From an uncultured Acetatifactor sp. (GTDB taxonomy: Bacteria; Bacillota; Clostridia; Lachnospirales; Lachnospiraceae), in assembly GCA_910586515.1 (NCBI GenBank), contig CAJUGL010000025.1:1-44910 (forward strand): a DNA stretch of 44,910 nucleotides, read 5' to 3'. Of this stretch, positions 34,983-42,291 are shown piece after piece. The notes under the pieces were generated by a model. That model searched no databases, was not told where the DNA came from, and saw only the letters and a program-made list of their open reading frames with translations. Made by a program: the position numbers and the translations under genes. The first letter of the stretch is position 1. Each line of letters opens with the position of its first letter.

Positions 34983-36483
34983 GATCGCCAGGGTGCAGAC
35001 GGCAATCCAGAAGACCGCGGAGCAGTTGGCGGAATTGTATGAGAAGGCGCAGAAAGAGGGCGGCGAGTCCAGCGCGGCCATCGTGGAAGTGCAACAGATG
35101 ATGCTGGAGGACGAAGACTATCTGGACGCTGTCTACCATATCATCCGCACGGAAACCGTAAACGGGGAATATGCGGTATCCGTGACAGGGGACAATTTCG
35201 CCAGAATGTTTGAGGACATGGAAGATGAATACATGCGGGGACGGGCGGCGGACGTAAGGGACATCTCCGGGCGCCTGGCCAGAAACCTGGCCGGGCAGGA
35301 GGATGCGGATTTTGCCTGCATGGAACCCTCCATCATCGTGGCCGAGGATTTGAGCCCCAGCCAGACGGTACAGATGGATAAGGAGAAAATCCTTGCCTTT
35401 GTCACGGTACACGGCTCCACCAACTCCCACACCGCCATCCTGGCCCGCATGATGAACATCCCCGCATTGATTTGGGTTCCCATGAACCTGGACGAAATCC
35501 GGACGGGGATGAAAGCCGTTGTGGACGGAGCCGCAGGGGAAGTCATTTTTGAGCCCACGGACGACCAGTGCCGGGAGGCGGAGGAGAAAATCAAAGCGGC
35601 ACAGGATAAATTCCGGCTGCTTCAGGAGCTGAAAGGAAAAGAGAATGTGACCTCCGACGGAAGGAAGATCAACATCTACGCCAATATCGGCAGCGCGGGC
35701 GACGTGGGATATGTATTGGAAAACGACGCCGGAGGAATCGGGCTGTTCCGCAGCGAGTTCCTGTATCTGGGCAGGGAGGATTTCCCCACGGAGGAGGAGC
35801 AGTTCCAGGCGTACAGACAGGTCGTGCAGACAATGGGGGAAAAGAAGGTCATCATCCGGACGCTGGATATTGGCGCGGATAAACAGGCGGATTATTTTAA
35901 CCTGGGAAAGGAAGAGAATCCCGCCATGGGATACCGGGCCATCCGCATCTGCTTAAAGGAGCCGGAAACCTTCAAGACCCAGCTTCGGGCGCTTCTGCGG
36001 GCGGCGGTCTACGGCAATCTCTCCGTCATGTACCCCATGATCATCTCCGCGGAAGAAGTGATGCGGATTCATGACATTGCAGAGGAAGTGGAACAGGAGC
36101 TGAAGAAGGCGGGCGTCCCTTACCGGGTTCCGGAACAGGGCATCATGATAGAGACGCCGGCGGCGGTGATGGTCAGCGATGAGCTGGCGGAGCTGGTGGA
36201 TTTCTTCAGCATCGGAACCAATGACCTGACGCAGTATACCCTGGCCATCGACAGGCAGAACCAGAGACTGGAGGATTTCTATAATCCCCATCACAAGGCC
36301 ATCCTGCGCATGATCAAGATGGTGGTGGACAACGCCCATAAATGCGGAAAGTGGGTTGGAATCTGCGGGGAGCTTGGAGCGGATCTGGCCCTCACGGAGG
36401 AATTTGTGGATATGGGCGTGGATGAGCTTTCCGTGGCGCCGCCCATGGTGCTGAAAGTACGGGAAAAGGTGCGGGCAATGTAG
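34909..36483 (+). CDS. ptsI: PTS enzyme I, N-terminally trimmed
   Basis: 524 residues from ATG 34909. Family homology already begins at 34900 (G-I-V-M-G-N-V-A-V-L), so about 12-15 residues before it are lost in a fusion to the GH1 gene. HPr-binding helices are present. The phospho-His is in VHGSTNSHTAILAR (~174, against 189 in E. coli), and the PEP-binding TIM barrel has FRSEFLYLG, DIGADKQADYF and FFSIGTNDLTQYTLAID with the Cys in GICGELGAD. No ribosome site precedes ATG 34909; translation may couple to the GH1 frame that overlaps it. An EI inside a sugar operon suggests a dedicated paralogue. Loss of only the first strand may leave it partly active. Confidence 0.83.
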   Translation: MGNVAVLRDSREQVRRHRVEDVESEIARVQTAIQKTAEQLAELYEKAQKEGGESSAAIVEVQQMMLEDEDYLDAVYHIIRTETVNGEYAVSVTGDNFARMFEDMEDEYMRGRAADVRDISGRLARNLAGQEDADFACMEPSIIVAEDLSPSQTVQMDKEKILAFVTVHGSTNSHTAILARMMNIPALIWVPMNLDEIRTGMKAVVDGAAGEVIFEPTDDQCREAEEKIKAAQDKFRLLQELKGKENVTSDGRKINIYANIGSAGDVGYVLENDAGGIGLFRSEFLYLGREDFPTEEEQFQAYRQVVQTMGEKKVIIRTLDIGADKQADYFNLGKEENPAMGYRAIRICLKEPETFKTQLRALLRAAVYGNLSVMYPMIISAEEVMRIHDIAEEVEQELKKAGVPYRVPEQGIMIETPAAVMVSDELAELVDFFSIGTNDLTQYTLAIDRQNQRLEDFYNPHHKAILRMIKMVVDNAHKCGKWVGICGELGADLALTEEFVDMGVDELSVAPPMVLKVREKVRAM

Positions 36484-36528
36484 CAGGCTATGTTTGTGAA
36501 GCCGTCTAAGAGATATGTCATTCAAAAT

Positions 36529-36599
36529 CAGTTATAAGCTATGGGTATAAACTGATGAACAAATCGAGACTTCTTATGAGGCCTGGATTCTTCTACAAT
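36529..36599 (+). promoter_or_regulatory. LysR-type dyad promoter element, copy C
   Basis: TATA (36533-36536) and TATA (36546-36549) flank AGCTATGGG, centred at 36541. TGATGAAC (36553-36560), CGAGACTTCTTATGAGGCCT and a TACAAT -10 (36594-36599) follow. The -10 begins 53 nt after the centre. From GTATAAACTGATGAACAAA through ATGAGGCCT it is nearly identical to copy D. It precedes the flavodoxin at 36727. Confidence 0.62.
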
Positions 36600-36693
36600 A
36601 GAATCCAAGAGAGGATTCTATTGTCAAAAGGATACAATAGAATCCAGGAAAGGATTCAATTGTCAAAGGGATATCATAGAATCCAGGACGTGA
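36594..36693. repeat. three 39-bp tandem repeats in the 5' leader
   Basis: Units start at 36594 (TACAATAGAATCCA), 36633 (TACAATAGAATCCA) and 36672 (TATCATAGAATCCA), spaced exactly 39 nt. Within them ACAATAGAATCC and GGATTCTATTGT form a 12-bp inverted repeat at the predicted transcription start. Copy D has a related stem at 43597-43620. They may be an operator array or a series of leader hairpins. Confidence 0.65.
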
Positions 36694-36726
36694 ATCCGAA
36701 AGGGCAGTCATGAAGGAGAGATGATG

Positions 36727-37449
36727 ATGAAGAGGAAGAAATGCGAAGTATGTTTGCTGGGTATGATTCTGGCGCTGCATATCGCTGGCTGCGGCAGCGC
36801 GCAGCCGTCTTCAGACGCCGGGAACGGGAATGCGGCATCTGAAGAGACGGTGCAGAGCAGCGGGGAAAGCCAGGAAAGCATATCCGGTGAAAACACATCC
36901 GGTGAAGACGGCAAAATCCTGATTGCCTATTTCACCGCCGGAGAGAACAGCGATGTGGATGTGGTCGCCTCTGCCAGCGTGACCACAATGGACGGGGAGG
37001 CAAAGGGGCGTCTTAGGGCAGTGGCGGACATGATTCAGGCCGAGACAGGCGGTACGCTCTTTTCCATACAGACTTCCGTAAAATATCCCGGAGACGGCGG
37101 GGCGCTGATTGATTATGCCGCGGAGGAACAGGATGTGGATGCCCGGCCGGAGCTGACCAGCCATATTGAAAATCTGGAGGACTATGACGTTATTTTTGTC
37201 GGGTATCCAACATGGTGGTATGATATGCCGCAGGCTTTATACAGTTTCTTTGATGAATACGATTTTTCAGGAAAGACGATTATCCCTTTCAATGTGCATA
37301 ACGGAAGCCGTTTTTCGGGAACCATTGGAACCATTCAGGATCTGGAACCGGAGGCGGAAGTAATCGCTGACGGTTTTACTGTCAGCGAACAGGATGTGGC
37401 AGAAGCAGCCGGTGATGTGGCTGACTGGCTCAGAGGGTTGGGATATTAG
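36727..37449 (+). CDS. flavodoxin lipoprotein
   Basis: 240 residues. Of three consecutive ATGs (36721, 36724, 36727) the third is best spaced from GAAGGAGAG. Signal peptide with lipobox (LHIAGC), short Ser/Glu linker, flavodoxin_4 domain from about 65. The first loop, IAYFTAGENSDVDVVASAS, has the same long insertion as the protein at 19132, so the FMN phosphate loop is non-standard. The second loop, FVGYPTWWYDMPQAL, and FSGKTIIPFNVHNGSRFSG are typical. It is the first gene after promoter element C. Its 3' end and flank have a degenerate copy at 38561. Confidence 0.87.
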   Translation: MKRKKCEVCLLGMILALHIAGCGSAQPSSDAGNGNAASEETVQSSGESQESISGENTSGEDGKILIAYFTAGENSDVDVVASASVTTMDGEAKGRLRAVADMIQAETGGTLFSIQTSVKYPGDGGALIDYAAEEQDVDARPELTSHIENLEDYDVIFVGYPTWWYDMPQALYSFFDEYDFSGKTIIPFNVHNGSRFSGTIGTIQDLEPEAEVIADGFTVSEQDVAEAAGDVADWLRGLGY

Positions 37450-37532
37450 CCGCAAGGAGGGGAGCTCTGATGTGGCGTATATGGAGCAAGCTATGAATTT
37501 TTAAAACATATAAGAAAACGGAGGAACGTAAA

Positions 37533-38525
37533 ATGGGAAAAGAAGAAGAGAACAGATTCGGATTGGTTTATGACGGTGCGCTGACAGAGAATACTCCGGG
37601 CAAGGTAAATATCCGTCCCGTAAAATACGAATTGAGAGGATTAAAAATTGCGGCAAACGTATATGTGCCTGCAGACTTTGATGAAAATGGCCGCTATGCG
37701 GCGGTTGTGGTGGCACATCCGAATGGCGGAGTGAAAGAACAGGTTGCAGGGTTGTATGCCCAGAAACTGGCTGATATGGGGTATGTTGCAATGGCATTTG
37801 ACGCTTCTTATCAGGGACAGTCTGAGGGAATGCCGAGAAATACGGACAAACCGCAGAACCGGGTGGAGGATATTCACGGAGCGCTGGACTTTATTGTGAA
37901 TTATAAGGGAGTCGACAGAGGACGCGTAGGCATTCTGGGAATCTGCGGAGGCGGGGGTTATACATTGAGAGCCGCACAGACAGATAAAAGAATAAAGGCG
38001 GTGGCCACGCTGTCCGCCTTCAACACAGGCATTGTGCGTAAAAATGGGTTTCTGGATTCCCAGATGGATACCATTACGGAAAGGCTTACGGATGCTTATA
38101 AAGCGAGGGAGGATGAGCTTTCCGGGAAAGAGGTACGCTACACGCCGAACATGCTGGACACCATGTCGCCTGAGGAAGCGGAGAAGATGCCGTTCGATCT
38201 GTACAAAGACGGATATGTATATTATGGGATTACCCATAAACACACCGGTTCCAGCTTTGCCTATACGGTGTCTTCCAATATTGACCTGTTTGCCTTTGAC
38301 GCCAGAACCGGTATGGAGATGATCGACCAGCCGCTTCTTATGATGGCGGGTAAATGCGCGGATACTTTGTATATGACGGAAGGGTGCTATGAAAGAGCGA
38401 CGGGAACGAAGAATAAGGAACTGTTCTTAATCGACGGCGCAACACATATCAAGACTTATTGGTACCCTGAATATGTGGAGAAAATCACAGGCAAGCTGAA
38501 AGCGTTTTTTGAAAAAAATCTGTGA
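37533..38525 (+). CDS. alpha/beta hydrolase with Cys nucleophile elbow (YcjY-like)
   Basis: 330 residues, no signal peptide, after ACGGAGGAACG. The fold follows the dienelactone hydrolase/acetyl-xylan-esterase-like (YcjY) group: VVVAHPNGGVKEQ, AFDASYQGQSEG, nucleophile elbow GILGICGGGGYT with Cys (~146) where Ser is usual, acid region MMAGKCADT and His in DGATHIKTYW. Cys-type elbows occur in dienelactone hydrolases and this subfamily. Unlike the other hydrolases here it is cytosolic. It follows the flavodoxin in the same transcript. The substrate is unknown. Confidence 0.87.
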   Translation: MGKEEENRFGLVYDGALTENTPGKVNIRPVKYELRGLKIAANVYVPADFDENGRYAAVVVAHPNGGVKEQVAGLYAQKLADMGYVAMAFDASYQGQSEGMPRNTDKPQNRVEDIHGALDFIVNYKGVDRGRVGILGICGGGGYTLRAAQTDKRIKAVATLSAFNTGIVRKNGFLDSQMDTITERLTDAYKAREDELSGKEVRYTPNMLDTMSPEEAEKMPFDLYKDGYVYYGITHKHTGSSFAYTVSSNIDLFAFDARTGMEMIDQPLLMMAGKCADTLYMTEGCYERATGTKNKELFLIDGATHIKTYWYPEYVEKITGKLKAFFEKNL

Positions 38526-38560
38526 AAGGTATAAAATGCACATATCAATCTGCGAAAGGA

Positions 38561-38690
38561 GCCGCCGAGGCGGCCGGTGACGCAGCGGTCTGGATTGACG
38601 AGCCGGGATATTAGCCGCAAGGAGGACTCTGACGGGGTGTATATGGTGCAGGTTATCAAGTTTTAAAACAGATAAGATAATGGAGGAAAG
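38561..38690 (+). pseudogene. degenerate duplicate of a flavodoxin gene 3' end and its downstream flank
   Basis: 38561-38614 reads A-A-E-A-A-G-D-A-A-V-W-I-D-E-P-G-Y-stop, matching the end of the flavodoxin at 36727 (VAEAAGDVADWLRGLGY). The match continues into noncoding DNA: ATATTAGCCGCAAGGAGG, GTATATGG and TTTTAAAACA...TAAGA-AA then GGAGGA, parallel to 37441-37530. So about 130 nt of an earlier second flavodoxin gene remain between the hydrolase and the FMN reductase. Confidence 0.75.
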
Positions 38691-38694
38691 CAGG

Positions 38695-39144
38695 ATGAAG
38701 ATTTTATTTATCAACGGAAGCCCGAACAGGAAAGGAAACACAGCCGCTCTGGCAGAAGCCCTATTGAAGGGAAAAGAGTATGACACGCTTCAGCTGACAG
38801 ATTACCGAATCGGGAGCTACGGTCAGAAGTTTGAGGACGACCAGCTGGGAGAGGTGATTGCAAAGATGAAAGAAGCGGAAGTGATCGTAATCGGCTCGCC
38901 CCTGTACTGGCACAATATCTGCGGTTCCGTCCGCAATATGCTGGACCGTTTCTACGGCCTGGTGAAAAACGGTGAGTTTTCCGGGAGGAAGCTATATTTC
39001 CTGTTCCAGGGAGCTTCCCCGGAGAAGTGGATGCCGGAGGCGGGAGAATATACTATGAACCGCTTTGCAAAGCTCTATGGCATGGAATACGCGGGAATGG
39101 CAACAAATCGGAGCGAGGCGGAGGAGCTTGGAAGAGGCCTATGA
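38695..39144 (+). CDS. NADPH-dependent FMN reductase-like flavoprotein
   Basis: 149 residues from ATG 38695 after TGGAGGAAAG. The N-terminal FINGSPNRKGNTAALAEAL is the FMN phosphate-binding loop of the NAD(P)H:FMN/quinone reductase flavodoxin fold. The second flavin loop is IGSPLYWHNICGSVRNMLDR. It is cytosolic. It lies downstream of the flavodoxin and hydrolase and could supply reduced flavin or reduce quinones. Its last codons overlap the ATG of the SDR stub by 4 nt, suggesting former translational coupling. The length is normal for the short members. Confidence 0.88.
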   Translation: MKILFINGSPNRKGNTAALAEALLKGKEYDTLQLTDYRIGSYGQKFEDDQLGEVIAKMKEAEVIVIGSPLYWHNICGSVRNMLDRFYGLVKNGEFSGRKLYFLFQGASPEKWMPEAGEYTMNRFAKLYGMEYAGMATNRSEAEELGRGL

Positions 39145-39224
39145 AAACATGGTTGATTACGGGATGTTCCACAGGACTTGGAAAAAGTCTTGTAAGGGCA
39201 GTCAGCCGCCAGTCTGATTTTTGA
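39141..39224 (+). pseudogene. short-chain dehydrogenase/reductase N-terminal stub
   Basis: 27 codons: MKTWLITGCSTGLGKSLVRA is a textbook SDR start with the cofactor motif T-G-x3-G-x-G, followed by seven residues and a stop. The remaining ~220 residues are gone and the next gene begins 25 nt later. It shows a deletion between an SDR and the RibD-like gene. Confidence 0.75.
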
Positions 39225-39248
39225 AGGAAAGAAGGGAGCAATGGCCAA

Positions 39249-39974
39249 ATGGAAAGACCTTATGTAATCTGCCATATCTTAAGTTCCTTAGACGGGAAGA
39301 TAACAGGTCCCTTTATGGGCACGGAAGCAGTGGGAGCCCTGGGCGGGGAATATGGGAAATACCGGACAAAGATGAACGCTGGAGCGCTGTTGTACGGAAC
39401 CGCCACAACAAAAGAGTTTACCGGTTTCCGCAAGCCTGTACTGGAGGAGACGGAGGAAGTGCCGGAAGGGGATTTTGTGGCGGACGACAAGGCAGACCAG
39501 TATTTTGTCTCGGTGGACGTGGACGGCGAAATCGGATGGGAGTCCGGGACGTTCTGCAATAAGGGAAGAGCGCCCGCCCATGTGATAGAGGTCCTCACCG
39601 CCTCCACTCCGGCAGCTTATAAAGCCTGTCTGCGGAAAACAGGAGTTTCCTACATTATAGCAGGGGAAGAGAAGCTGGACTGTGAGACGGCGATGAAAAA
39701 GCTGTATGAGCTGTTCCACATTGAAAAGCTGCTGATCTGCGGGGGCGGCATGGTGAACTGGAGTTTTCTGCAGGCAGGCGTGGTGGACGAACTCAGCCTC
39801 TTCCTGGCGCCGGTAACGGACGGCGGCCTTGGCTCGGCATCCGTCTTTACACAGATTCCCTCTCTTACAGAGGGGAAACCGGTGGAATTTCTGCTCCGGG
39901 AGGCGGAACAGCTGGGAGACGGAGGACTGCGCCTGAATTATCAGCCCAAAAACAGAAAAAGCTGTTCGCAGTGA
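39249..39974 (+). CDS. RibD C-terminal/dihydrofolate reductase-like reductase
   Basis: 241-residue member of the RibD_C family, which shares the DHFR fold. N-terminal VICHILSSLDGKITGPFM holds the conserved S-x-D-G-x-I; the NADPH-binding strand is EKLLICGGGMVNWSFLQAG, followed by VDELSLFLAPVTDGG. There is no deaminase domain, so it is a stand-alone reductase, not a full RibD. It could reduce a pyrimidine, folate or other heterocycle. It sits in the redox cluster between an SDR stub and an AKR. The start follows AGGAAAGAAGGGAG. Confidence 0.88.
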   Translation: MERPYVICHILSSLDGKITGPFMGTEAVGALGGEYGKYRTKMNAGALLYGTATTKEFTGFRKPVLEETEEVPEGDFVADDKADQYFVSVDVDGEIGWESGTFCNKGRAPAHVIEVLTASTPAAYKACLRKTGVSYIIAGEEKLDCETAMKKLYELFHIEKLLICGGGMVNWSFLQAGVVDELSLFLAPVTDGGLGSASVFTQIPSLTEGKPVEFLLREAEQLGDGGLRLNYQPKNRKSCSQ

Positions 39975-40029
39975 CGTGCAATATAAATTTAGAAAGAACA
40001 AAGCAAAAAAAGAAGACGGAGGAAGAATC

Positions 40030-40917
40030 ATGGAATATGTAACCTTATCGAACGGAGTAAAGATGCCGATCCTGGGATACGGCGTCTATCAGGTGACAAA
40101 GGATGAGTGCGAGCGGTGCGTACTGGACGCGCTGGACGCGGGCTATCGGAGCATCGACACGGCACAGTCCTATTTCAACGAGGAGGAAGTGGGCTCGGCG
40201 ATCAGGAAAAGCGGCGTCCCCAGGGAGGAAATCTTCCTGACGTCCAAAGTGTGGGTAGAGCATTACGGCTATGAGGAGGCCAGAAAATCCGTGGAGGAAT
40301 CCCTGCGCAAGCTGCAGACGGACTATCTGGACCTGATGCTGCTCCATCAGCCTTTCAATGATTATTACGGGGCGTACAGGGCGCTGGAGGACATGTATGA
40401 GGAGGGAAAGCTGAAAGCCATCGGCGTGTCCAATTTCTATCCGGACAGGCTGGTAGACCTTGCGTCCTTTACGAAGATTCCGCCCATGGTGAACCAGATC
40501 GAGACCCATGTGCTGAACCAGCGCCAGGAAGACCATACCTGGATGGAGAAATATAAGGTTGCCCATGAAGCCTGGGCGCCCTTCGGGGAAGGCCGGGGAG
40601 GGCTGTTCGAGAATGAAACGCTGAAAGACATCGGCCGGAAGTACGGAAAGACCACGGCACAGGTGATGCTGCGCTGGAACATCCAGCGGGGCGTGATCGT
40701 CCTGCCGAAATCCACCCATAAGGAAAGAATGGTCCAGAACATGGACGTCTTTGATTTCAGCCTGACCCAGGAGGATATGGGCGCCATCGCAGCGCTGGAT
40801 ACGAAGACAAGCGCGTTCTTCTCCCACTATGACCCCAATATGGTGGAGTGGTTCGTGAAGATGGTGGAGGAGAGGAAGCAGCAGCACGACAGCAGCAGGG
40901 AAAAGAAGAACTGGTGA
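40030..40917 (+). CDS. aldo/keto reductase, diketogluconate reductase-like
   Basis: 295 residues, start ATG 40030 after GACGGAGGAAG. AKR5-type barrel with intact tetrad: Asp and Tyr in SIDTAQSYFNEE (~43, ~48), Lys in LTSKVW (~73) and His in LLHQPF (~105). The cofactor loop is VLPKSTHKERMVQN, the form with Lys-Ser that favours NADPH in this family. No signal peptide. It is one of four AKRs with the standard fold in the window, plus the Fe-S variant next to it. The C-terminus is charged and likely disordered. Confidence 0.92.
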   Translation: MEYVTLSNGVKMPILGYGVYQVTKDECERCVLDALDAGYRSIDTAQSYFNEEEVGSAIRKSGVPREEIFLTSKVWVEHYGYEEARKSVEESLRKLQTDYLDLMLLHQPFNDYYGAYRALEDMYEEGKLKAIGVSNFYPDRLVDLASFTKIPPMVNQIETHVLNQRQEDHTWMEKYKVAHEAWAPFGEGRGGLFENETLKDIGRKYGKTTAQVMLRWNIQRGVIVLPKSTHKERMVQNMDVFDFSLTQEDMGAIAALDTKTSAFFSHYDPNMVEWFVKMVEERKQQHDSSREKKNW

Positions 40918-40962
40918 TGGATGAGGGGCATTGCCATCGACTGAGGAAAGGCGGAAGGGAAA

Positions 40963-41691
40963 GTGATTTACAGGGATTTTGGGAAGACGGGGTTAAAAGT
41001 CAGCGCCATTGGAATGGGCTGCGAATATGTCTGGACAGCAGACGAGAAACAGGTTTATGATCTGGTGCGGGCCGCTGTGGAGGCAGGCATCAATTATTTT
41101 GACCTGTTTGTAGGAACTCCCGCAACGAGGGAATATTACGGAAAAGCGTTAAAAGGACTTCGCGACAAAGTATGCCTGGCCGGACATCTGGGCTGTGCGG
41201 ACAAAGACGGGCAGTATGTAAAAACAAGGGATGAGGCGCTCTGCAAAGATTTCCTGCAGCAGTTCTATGAAAAGCTGGATACGGATTATATAGACGTCCT
41301 GTTCCTGCATAACTGTGATGACGAGGCGGATCTGAACGAAATATTAAATGGCTGGATGTATGCGTATGCCAAAGAATTACAGGACACGGGAAGGGTGGGT
41401 TTTATCGGCCTCAGCAGCCATAATACGAAAACCGCGCTGGAAGCGGTGAGGAGCGGGAAAATCGATGTGCTGATGTTCCCGGTGAATCCGCTGTTTAATC
41501 TGCTGCCCCAGGATACGGCGGATGCAAGGATGAAAGGCAGGGAAGTGAAAGCCATGACAGAGGAGGAAAAGGCGGCATACCCGTCCAAGCAGGAGCTTTA
41601 CGAGCTCTGCGGGAAACAGGGCGTGCCCATTGTGGCCATGAAACCCTTTGCGGCAGGCAATATTCTCAAAACCTTGAAGAAGGGAGACTGA
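40963..41691 (+). pseudogene. Fe-S aldo/keto reductase, N-terminal part before a frameshift
   Basis: GTG start at 40963 after GGAAGGGA. 242 residues of AKR barrel: KTGLKVSAIGMGCEYVW, then YFDLFVGTPATREYYG, VCLAGHLGCAD and VLFLHNCDD. The tetrad is atypical: Asp is kept, Thr stands in the Tyr position (five residues after Asp), and His replaces Lys in LAGHLG. This is seen in the clostridial Fe-S AKR subgroup. The frame ends at TLKKGD-stop. One extra base near 41688 (GACCTGAAA for GACTGAAA) would continue into the next frame, which carries the rest of the protein. It is a frameshift by mutation or sequencing error. Confidence 0.82.
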
Positions 41692-41699
41692 AAGGCCTT

Positions 41700-42116
41700 T
41701 TGAGCCTTACCCCCGTCCAGTGTATCAGCTACGTCCTTTCGTTCCCCCAGGTGGCATGTCCCGTACCGGGATTTGCCAATGTGGATGAACTGAACCAGTC
41801 GCTGGCCTATCTGACGGCAGGCGAGGAGGAAAAGGATTTCAGCGAAATTCAGGAAAGCCTGGTGGGGCAGTTCGCAAACCAATGCATGTACTGCAACCAT
41901 TGCCAGCCATGCCCTAAAAGGATCGACATCGCCGAAGTGACGAAGCTGGCCGACATGGCGGAGAAGGAGATGACGGACGAATTGAGGGAACGGTATGCGG
42001 CCCTGCTGGTGACAGGGGAGGACTGCATTCACTGCGGCTCCTGCACAAGAAGGTGTCCTTTCGGCATTGACGCATCCGAAAACATGCGGAGGGCACAGAA
42101 GATTTTCGGCTGTTGA
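41700..42116 (+). pseudogene. C-terminal 4Fe-4S part of the frameshifted aldo/keto reductase
   Basis: The frame is open from upstream and reads L-K-G-L-L-S-L-T-P-V-Q-C, the last barrel helices of the AKR (YVLSFPQVACPVPGFANVDE), then a ferredoxin-like tail with CMYCNHCQPCPKRID and CIHCGSCTRRCPFGID. These are two C-x2-C-x2-C-x3-C cluster motifs. No ribosome site fits the TTG at 41700, so independent translation is doubtful. With the previous piece it would form a ~380-residue Fe-S AKR. Confidence 0.82.
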
Positions 42117-42291
42117 GACAGGGAGCGGTAGCTGCCTGCAGCCAATCGCTTTAGAGAAACGCGCTGTTTCACTGTTGGGGACGGCGTGTTTTTTATAAAC
42201 ATCATAACTACTTTTATATACGAACCTGCTGAGGATTTCCGGGCGCAGAGGCGGCTGGGGATGGTAGGATGCAGAGAAAGAGAGGGAAAAT

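Noticed and set aside
36594..36693. The 39-bp repeats as a CRISPR array
   Set aside because: There are only three units, directly adjacent without unique spacers, and no cas genes.
42150..42200. Terminator after the Fe-S AKR (T-run at 42188-42194)
   Set aside because: The GCG-rich arms around ACGCGCTG and GGCGTG do not pair well enough to call a stem.
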